This document shows, one piece after another, positions 13,503 to 17,985 of a stretch of DNA of 17,985 nt (positions are counted from its first letter, which is position 1; each line of letters opens with the position of its first letter). Below the pieces are notes generated by a model. It was not told the origin of the DNA, ran no database searches, and saw nothing but the letters and a program-made list of their open reading frames with translations. Source of the stretch: Methanobacteriota archaeon (lineage in GTDB: Archaea > Halobacteriota > Methanomicrobia > Methanomicrobiales > Methanoculleaceae); contig JAEWMO010000064.1 of assembly GCA_023457135.1 (NCBI GenBank), positions 1-17,985 on the forward strand, read 5' to 3'. The position numbers and the translations under genes were made by a program.

Positions 13503-14654
13503 CTGGTCTGGGATGTTGTCGTGGTGGGCGCAGGGCCCGCCGGGAGTGCTGCCGCACGGGCCTGCGCGGAGGGGGGGCTTTCAACGCTCTGTATCGAGGA
13601 GCATGGAACGATCGGCCACCCCGTGCAGTGCGCGGGCCTCCTCTCCGCGTCCGCGTTTGCAGAATGCGAGGTTTCGAAGAGGTCGGTCTTAAACGAGGTG
13701 ACCGGTGCGCGGATGGTCTCCGATCTTGGGGGGGAGCTCCTCTTCGATGCAGGGGTCACGAAGGCATACGTCGTCGACCGGTGCCTCCTCGACCGGGAGA
13801 TGGCGGAGCGGGCGGCGGACGCGGGAGCGGAGTTCCGCTTAAAGACCAGCGCATGCGGCATCCGGGGTACCACCCTCCTTACCCGCGGCATCCGCGGGCG
13901 CGAGGAGATCCCCTTCCGCCTCCTGATCGCCGCGGACGGGCCGCGGGGATCCGTCGCCCGCATGCTCAACCTCCGGCGGCCGGAGGTCTACCTCGCCGGG
14001 GTTCAGGCGGAGGTGCCCTATGCGATGGACCCGCGCTACGTGGAACTGCACCCCAACGCCTCCCCCGACTTCTTCGGGTGGGTGATCCCGGTATCGGAGG
14101 CCAGGGCACGCATTGGGCTCTGCGCACGGGAGCATGCCGGGGACCACTTCGCCCGGTTCATCGCCCGGTACGGAGGAAACTCGCTCCACCTCGTAAGCGG
14201 GGTCATCCCGCTCGGCGTCATGCCGCAGACCTACGGCCACCGGGCGCTCTTTGTCGGCGACGCGGCGGGGTTCGCCAAGCCCACATCGGGGGGCGGGGTC
14301 TACACCGGCGTCCGGTCGGCAAAACACGCGGCCGCGGTCGCTGCGGCGTGCTGTGTGCGCGGGGAGTTCGATGACGGGAGCCTCAGCGACTACGAGCGGC
14401 GCTGGAAGGAGGACTTCGGGCGGGAACTCGATATCGGCATGAAAGCGCTTCGTATGCGGCAGAGGATGACGCCTGAGGATATCGACCGCCTCTGCCGGGC
14501 CTTGAACGACCCGGACCTTATAGCGACGATCGTGGAGCATGGTGATATGGACCGGCCGGGCACCCTGCTCCGCAGGCTCGCCCTGAAACCCTCATTGATA
14601 AGGGCTATGGGCATACTTTTCGCATCGGGAGTACGTCAGATTCTTACCGGTTGA
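13503..14654 (+). CDS. Geranylgeranyl reductase family flavoprotein
   Basis: This FAD enzyme has about 383 residues from the proposed CTG start. The dinucleotide-binding motif is VVVVGAGPAGSAAARA (5-20). The family elements GHPVQCAGLLS (39-48), the AADGPRGSVAR loop (144-153), and the second flavin motif ALFVGDAAGFAKPTSGGGV (248-266) follow. These enzymes saturate the geranylgeranyl chains of archaeal ether lipids. No ATG, GTG or TTG exists in frame between the conserved N-terminus and an ATG at 13299, which would add 68 unlikely residues. GAGG (13490-13493) stands 9 bases before CTG 13503, whose reading begins exactly where such proteins normally start. A base-level frameshift to the ATG at 13495 is the alternative. 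Whether it is the main lipid reductase or a paralog cannot be told. Confidence 0.85.
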   Translation: MVWDVVVVGAGPAGSAAARACAEGGLSTLCIEEHGTIGHPVQCAGLLSASAFAECEVSKRSVLNEVTGARMVSDLGGELLFDAGVTKAYVVDRCLLDREMAERAADAGAEFRLKTSACGIRGTTLLTRGIRGREEIPFRLLIAADGPRGSVARMLNLRRPEVYLAGVQAEVPYAMDPRYVELHPNASPDFFGWVIPVSEARARIGLCAREHAGDHFARFIARYGGNSLHLVSGVIPLGVMPQTYGHRALFVGDAAGFAKPTSGGGVYTGVRSAKHAAAVAAACCVRGEFDDGSLSDYERRWKEDFGRELDIGMKALRMRQRMTPEDIDRLCRALNDPDLIATIVEHGDMDRPGTLLRRLALKPSLIRAMGILFASGVRQILTG

Positions 14655-14671
14655 CAGGGCCGTCGCGCTTA

Positions 14672-14699
14672 GTAATACATTTATACCAAAGCGTATTAC
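14672..14699 (+). promoter_or_regulatory. NikR-type operator around the transporter TATA box
   Basis: GTAATAC (14672-14678) and GTATTAC (14693-14699) are perfect inverted 7-base arms separated by 14 bases. Read as GTAATA-N16-TATTAC, the layout has the same total length (28) and spacing as the known E. coli NikR operator GTATGA-N16-TCATAC. The TATA box ATTTATACC (14679-14687) lies between the arms, so a bound repressor would exclude TBP. The predicted transcript start is near 14709. NikR itself is not in the window. Confidence 0.6.
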
Positions 14700-14716
14700 A
14701 ATTCGTCAGGTGTGCC

Positions 14717-15355
14717 ATGCATATACCTGACGCATTTATACCGCTGGGGCAGGCCCTGATCTACTGGATCATAGCCCTTGTGTTCATCGCTCTCGCCCTG
14801 CGATGGGCACGGCGCTCGATGGGAGAGGAGAAGATACCGCTCGTTGCCGTGCTCGCCGCCGGCATCTTCGCCATCCAGGCGTTGAACATCCCCATTCCCT
14901 GGGGAACGAGCGGCCACATGGTCGGTGCGGCGCTCGCGGCGATCGTGCTCGGGTCGCCGTATGCAGGAGTCTTTGTCCTGACGCTGGTGCTCCTCGTGCA
15001 GGGCATCATCTTCGGTGACGGCGGGATCACCGTCATGGGTGCCAACATCGTCAACATGGGTGTCGTCGGCGGATTCGTCGGCTACTACGGGTATGCCGCC
15101 GTCAAGGGCGTGATAGGCAACTCGTATGCCGCTGCGTTCATCGCCGGCTGGGCGTCGCTCTTCGTCTCCGCAATCCTCTGTGCGGTCGAACTCGCAATCG
15201 CCGGGACGTTCCCGCTCACCCTCGGACTCACCATGATGGGCACCTACCACGCGGTCATCGGCCTCATCGAAGGAGGCATCACCGCGGTCGCCCTCTACCT
15301 GATCGCGTCGGCACGGCCCGACATCCTCGAACACCCGAAAGGGGTGAGCGCATAA
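14717..15355 (+). CDS. nikM: ECF nickel/cobalt transporter substrate-binding membrane subunit (NikM/CbiM)
   Basis: This 212-residue membrane protein with about seven hydrophobic segments is the metal-specificity subunit of an energy-coupling-factor transporter. The mature N-terminus MHIPDAF is diagnostic, because the amino group and His2 bind the metal; the start must therefore be ATG 14717, not the upstream TTG in frame. The loop PWGTSGHM supplies His67, and GDGGITVMGANIVNMG and GTYHAVIGLIEGG complete the family pattern. An AGGTG ribosome binding site (14708-14712) precedes it. Nickel is preferred over cobalt because of the NikR-like operator and the NikN-type partner; no cobalamin genes are nearby. 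It overlaps the next gene by one base (TAATG). It would supply Ni for F430 and hydrogenases. Confidence 0.9.
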   Translation: MHIPDAFIPLGQALIYWIIALVFIALALRWARRSMGEEKIPLVAVLAAGIFAIQALNIPIPWGTSGHMVGAALAAIVLGSPYAGVFVLTLVLLVQGIIFGDGGITVMGANIVNMGVVGGFVGYYGYAAVKGVIGNSYAAAFIAGWASLFVSAILCAVELAIAGTFPLTLGLTMMGTYHAVIGLIEGGITAVALYLIASARPDILEHPKGVSA

Positions 15356-15705
15356 TGGTGACAAAACAGTTTGTCATCATAGGTATCGTGATCGCTCTCG
15401 TGATCGCCATTGCCGCGCCATTCCTCGCGTCAGGAAACCCCGACGGGCTTGAGAGCGCGTTCTTCAGTATCTACGGCGCAAAGCCCTTCATGGGCGACGA
15501 ACTCGATGAAGATGCCGCCGGCGCCGCGGAGGAGCAGGCAATCGCCACGACCGGCAACGACTTCGCACATGAGGCACTCATGCCCGACTACAGCATCCCC
15601 GGCATGGACAAAGCCGGCGAGGTGATTGCTGTCGTGCTCGGGACGCTTCTGATGCTCGTGCTGGTGTTCGGCATTGCAAAGGTCTCCGCGCGGTCCGATA
15701 ATTAG
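15355..15705 (+). CDS. nikN: ECF nickel transporter small subunit NikN (PDGLE-domain protein)
   Basis: This 116-residue protein has two transmembrane segments (about 5-25 and 88-110) and an external loop. It shows the ASGNPDGLES motif (25-34) and the conserved DYSIPGM segment (78-84) of PDGLE proteins. This subunit accompanies NikM in nickel-type ECF transporters and is distinct from the CbiN of cobalt systems. GGGGTGA (15340-15346) is a strong ribosome binding site, and the ATG shares one base with the nikM stop, so the two are coupled. The acidic insertion DELDEDAAGAAEE (48-60) lies in the loop and is likely lineage-specific. Confidence 0.88.
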   Translation: MVTKQFVIIGIVIALVIAIAAPFLASGNPDGLESAFFSIYGAKPFMGDELDEDAAGAAEEQAIATTGNDFAHEALMPDYSIPGMDKAGEVIAVVLGTLLMLVLVFGIAKVSARSDN

Positions 15706-15735
15706 ATACCAGAAAAACACCCACTTTTTGCTATT

Positions 15736-16569
15736 ATGCACCTGCTCGAGACCCGCGATCTCACCCATATCTATCGGGGCAACGTCCACGCTCTCAGCGA
15801 CGTGAACTTCGTTGCAGAGCGGAAGTCCCGCATCGCCGTCATCGGGCCGAACGGGGCCGGGAAAAGTACCCTCTTCAAGCACTTCAACGGCATCCTCAAA
15901 CCAACGTCCGGCGAGGTGCTGATCCGGGGCGAGCCGATCACGAAGGAGAACCTCCGGGAGGTGCGCAGGTTCGTCGGGATCGTCTTCCAGAACCCCGACG
16001 ACCAGATATTCTCCCCCACCGTCGAACAGGACATTGCGTTCGGCCCGACGAACCTCGGCCTCGACGAGAAAACGGTCGCCCATCGCGTCGAGGAGGCCCT
16101 GCACCTCCTCGGGCTCGAGGAACTCCGGGGCCGGGTGCCGCACCACCTATCGGGCGGCGAGAAGAAGCGGGTCGCCATCGCCGGCATCCTCGCGATGGAG
16201 CCGCAGGTCCTGGTGCTCGACGAACCGACGGCAGGCCTCGATCCCCTGGGCGTCGCTGATCTCGTGGCGTTCATCAACAGGCTCCCCGACGAGTACGGCA
16301 TGACGGTTATCTTCTCGACCCACCATCTCGACCTCGTGGCGGAGATGGCGGATTATATCTACGTGATGGACCACGGAAGGGTCGTGGCCTCCGGGACGGT
16401 CGAGGAGGTCTTCGCCCGGCCGGAACTGCTCGCCCGGACCCGGCTTGACGTGCCGCCCATACCGAAACTGATCCGGTCGCTGCAGGAGAACGGTGTCGCC
16501 ATCGATACGGCCTATACCTACGAACGCGCGAAGAAAGCGTTCCTCGACGCCTACACGAGACGAGAATGA
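15736..16569 (+). CDS. nikO: ECF transporter ATPase subunit (NikO/CbiO)
   Basis: This 277-residue ABC ATPase has Walker A GPNGAGKST (37-45), Q-loop VFQNPDDQIFSPTVEQDIAF (83-102), signature LSGGEKKRVAIAG (138-150), Walker B VLVLDEPTAGLDP (158-170) and switch His196 in STHH. The QIFSPTVEQDIAFGP sequence is typical of ECF ATPases. It hydrolyses ATP at the inner face to drive metal uptake with NikQ. Its C-terminal domain (about 225-277) is the usual ECF extension. It starts 30 bases after nikN without a clear ribosome binding site, and overlaps nikQ by 4 bases (ATGA). A single ATPase gene implies a homodimer. Confidence 0.94.
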   Translation: MHLLETRDLTHIYRGNVHALSDVNFVAERKSRIAVIGPNGAGKSTLFKHFNGILKPTSGEVLIRGEPITKENLREVRRFVGIVFQNPDDQIFSPTVEQDIAFGPTNLGLDEKTVAHRVEEALHLLGLEELRGRVPHHLSGGEKKRVAIAGILAMEPQVLVLDEPTAGLDPLGVADLVAFINRLPDEYGMTVIFSTHHLDLVAEMADYIYVMDHGRVVASGTVEEVFARPELLARTRLDVPPIPKLIRSLQENGVAIDTAYTYERAKKAFLDAYTRRE

Positions 16570-17381
16570 TCGACGACCTCTACTTCATAGAGAAGTATGC
16601 GTATGGAGAGAGCATCGTCCACCGGCTGGACGCAAGGATCAAACTCCTGATAGCCCTCGCCGCCATCGTGGCGATCGTTGCCCTGCCTTACTCGACGAAA
16701 GTATACGAGCTCGGTGCCGTCCTCTTTGCTCTCTTTGCTCTTCTCTGGGCCGCGTCGCGCCTCCCGCCGACGGTCTACCTCCGGCGGCTCGCGCTCATCC
16801 TGCCGTTCGGTATCTTTCTCATCGGGTTTCAGGCCTTCGTCAAAAATCCCTATTATGATGTGTTTCATACCATTGCGACCCTGCCATTCGGGATCGAGGT
16901 CTACGCAGAGTCGGTGGAGTTTGCGTCGATCCTCCTTGTGAAGTTCCTCGTCAGCATATCGTTCATCATCCTGCTCTCGTCGACGACGAAGATGCAGGAC
17001 ATGATCGAGGCGGCGGGGAGGCTGGGCCTCCCCCGCGAGTTCACCCTCACGCTCGGGATGATGGTCCGCTACATCTTCGTCTTTGCCGATATGTTCGGGA
17101 AGATACGTACCGCGATGGAGACCCGGTGCTTCGATCCCCTCGACCGCACCCTCCCCTACCGCTACCGGCTGCACCAGGTCGGCTATACGGTCGGGACGAT
17201 CTTCATCCGGTCCTACGAGCAGGGCGAGCGCACCTACACGAGCATGCTCTGCCGGGGGCACGGGGCGAACGCCGGCCTGTATATCAGGCGAAAGCCTCTC
17301 CGCCATGGAGAGATCGCGTTCTTTGCCGCGACGATCGGTTTCATCGTGCTCTCCACGATCGTGGTCTACCTGCAGCCGTAA
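16566..17381 (+). CDS. nikQ: ECF transporter transmembrane coupling subunit (NikQ/CbiQ)
   Basis: This 271-residue EcfT-type protein opens with YGESIVHRLDARIKLLIALA, the hallmark of the family, followed by several transmembrane segments. The two cytoplasmic coupling helices normally carry x-R-x motifs (ARG-like). Here they read MRYIFVFADMFGKIRTAMETRCF and TYTSMLCRGHG, so the first motif is TRC instead of ARG and the second CRG. Arg is kept in both. It couples NikO to the NikM/NikN unit. The start overlaps nikO by 4 bases. It is the last transporter gene, before a separate small gene. Confidence 0.93.
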   Translation: MIDDLYFIEKYAYGESIVHRLDARIKLLIALAAIVAIVALPYSTKVYELGAVLFALFALLWAASRLPPTVYLRRLALILPFGIFLIGFQAFVKNPYYDVFHTIATLPFGIEVYAESVEFASILLVKFLVSISFIILLSSTTKMQDMIEAAGRLGLPREFTLTLGMMVRYIFVFADMFGKIRTAMETRCFDPLDRTLPYRYRLHQVGYTVGTIFIRSYEQGERTYTSMLCRGHGANAGLYIRRKPLRHGEIAFFAATIGFIVLSTIVVYLQP

Positions 17382-17401
17382 GAGGTGTGAAAAAGAGATC
17401 G

Positions 17402-17410
17402 TTCATATAA
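17402..17410 (+). promoter_or_regulatory. TATA box of the 17433 gene
   Basis: TTCATATAA is centred 26 bases before the ATG at 17433. This predicts a leaderless message independent of the nik operon. Confidence 0.5.
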
Positions 17411-17432
17411 CCGGTGGTTCAAAAGGGATGGT

Positions 17433-17747
17433 ATGCCCGCAAAGAGCGAGTTCGGCAGGGGTTTCATCGTCAACCTCATGCTGCTTTCACGGCACTTCGG
17501 CCTCCCACCGGAGAAGGCCTTCTTCGGCGCCGCCGACCACCTCAACGACTTCACCGTGCCGGAACGGTTCCGGGGAACCGAGATCGAGGAACTTGTCGGA
17601 CGCCTCCGCAAGATGGTGATCTGGCACCAGCCGGGAACGCTCGACAAGGAGGACGCTGCAGACGTGAGAAGACTCCTCAACCGGATCGCGATCGCTGTCG
17701 ATAAAGAACTCGGCATCCAGGACCCCGACACAGGGAAATACGACTGA
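17433..17747 (+). CDS. Conserved-looking protein of unknown function, 104 residues
   Basis: This is a soluble, mostly helical protein (MPAKSEFGRGFIVNLMLLSRHFGLPPEKAFFGAADHL...) with no signal peptide, Cys cluster or membrane segment. A helix-turn-helix-sized region (residues 10-35) is followed by charged helices (49-62 and 71-93, EIEELVGRLRKMVIW and DVRRLLNRIAIAVDKEL). Base composition and codon use match the neighbouring genes. I do not recognise the family. It follows nikQ by 51 bases on the same strand but has its own TATA box, so its link to nickel is only positional. The ATG at 17433 is favoured by that spacing. Confidence 0.7.
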   Translation: MPAKSEFGRGFIVNLMLLSRHFGLPPEKAFFGAADHLNDFTVPERFRGTEIEELVGRLRKMVIWHQPGTLDKEDAADVRRLLNRIAIAVDKELGIQDPDTGKYD

Positions 17748-17985
17748 CCGGAGCGCTCTCTCCCCCGGGAGACGCCCTGGCAGAAACGGCAGGATCTAAA
17801 CCCCGGAGCCGCGCCGCGAGGCCCGACCGATCCCGACGGACATCTTCGCGTCGAGACGCCATCGAACCGGGAACCTGCAGGATAAGCACAAATTAGTGGA
17901 TTCTCCTGAGCCGTTCAGTATAAGTGGTTACACGACCAATATATACTGTGAGTTTTGCTGCGATTCAGGACGCCGCTCGTTCAGC
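17748..17985. other. Terminal intergenic region and possible next gene start
   Basis: A short stem TCTCC/GGAGA (17759-17772) lies just after the stop at 17747. CAGTATA (17916-17922) and TATACTG (17942-17948) form a 7-base inverted repeat with a 19-base gap. A GTG at 17948 opens an uninterrupted frame (MSFAAIQDAARSA) to the window edge. It stands 26-28 bases after GTATAAG, so it may be a leaderless partial gene. Thirteen codons are too few to be sure. Confidence 0.3.

Noticed and set aside
14651..14716. TTG start extending nikM by 22 residues
   Set aside because: NikM/CbiM proteins bind metal through the free N-terminus and His2 of MHIPD, so the ATG at 14717 must be used. The extension also crosses the operator and TATA box.
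14696..15364. Minus-strand frame antisense to nikM
   Set aside because: Its highly acidic and arginine-rich composition mirrors hydrophobic codons of the membrane protein.

Overview
The window looks like a stretch of a GC-rich methanogenic archaeon of the order Methanomicrobiales, most like Methanoculleus. The evidence is the gene content: the start of an F420-type formate dehydrogenase alpha subunit, two consecutive methanofuran-biosynthesis genes (mfnD, mfnF), archaeal TBP and TFS, archaeal TruD and Pth2, an archaeosortase, a geranylgeranyl reductase and the archaeal diaminopyrimidine reductase. Archaeal TATA boxes and GGTGA-type ribosome binding sites support it. The genus is an inference from the general look of the proteins; no search was run.

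Layout. 1-301 (-): N-terminus of fdhA, cut by the window edge. 302-701: fdhA promoter and a structured leader upstream of a transposase-like zinc-ribbon/HTH gene (702-1301, +). 1140-3189 (-): mfnD-mfnF and a small membrane zinc-ribbon gene, whose 3' end lies antisense to the HTH gene. 3273-4784 (+): surE-rpiA, convergent with a winged-helix regulator (4773-5153, -). 5591-8094 (-): acs followed by tbp, with a strong palindrome in the acs promoter. 8399-8713 (-): TFS. 8841-9668 (+): archaeosortase A. 9669-10093: non-coding, with REP-like hairpins. 10094-10726 (-): CDP-alcohol phosphatidyltransferase, divergent from the pyrimidine reductase (10870-11553, +). 11583-13213 (-): pth2-truD operon. 13503-14654 (+): geranylgeranyl reductase with no normal start codon. 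14672-17381 (+): a nickel/cobalt ECF transporter operon M-N-O-Q behind a NikR-type inverted repeat, then a 104-residue protein of unknown function (17433-17747).

How the genes fit together. Most are core metabolism and information processing of a hydrogenotrophic/formatotrophic methanogen: formate oxidation (fdhA), the first C1 carrier (mfnD, mfnF), acetate assimilation (acs), flavin/deazaflavin synthesis (the pyrimidine reductase), pentose phosphate (rpiA), nickel for F430 and hydrogenases (the ECF transporter), ether lipids (GGR and the CDP-alcohol transferase), and lipid-linked surface protein processing (archaeosortase).

The most interesting signals are regulatory: mutually exclusive hairpins at 539-630; a 22-bp palindrome between the acs TATA box and the predicted transcript start; a GTAATA-N16-TATTAC operator around the nikM TATA box; two genes whose best N-termini begin at CTG; several promoters whose TATA-to-ATG spacing of 26-28 bases predicts leaderless mRNAs; and a hairpin cluster after the archaeosortase. 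I see no phage, CRISPR array, tRNA or rRNA, and no clearly new multi-gene system.
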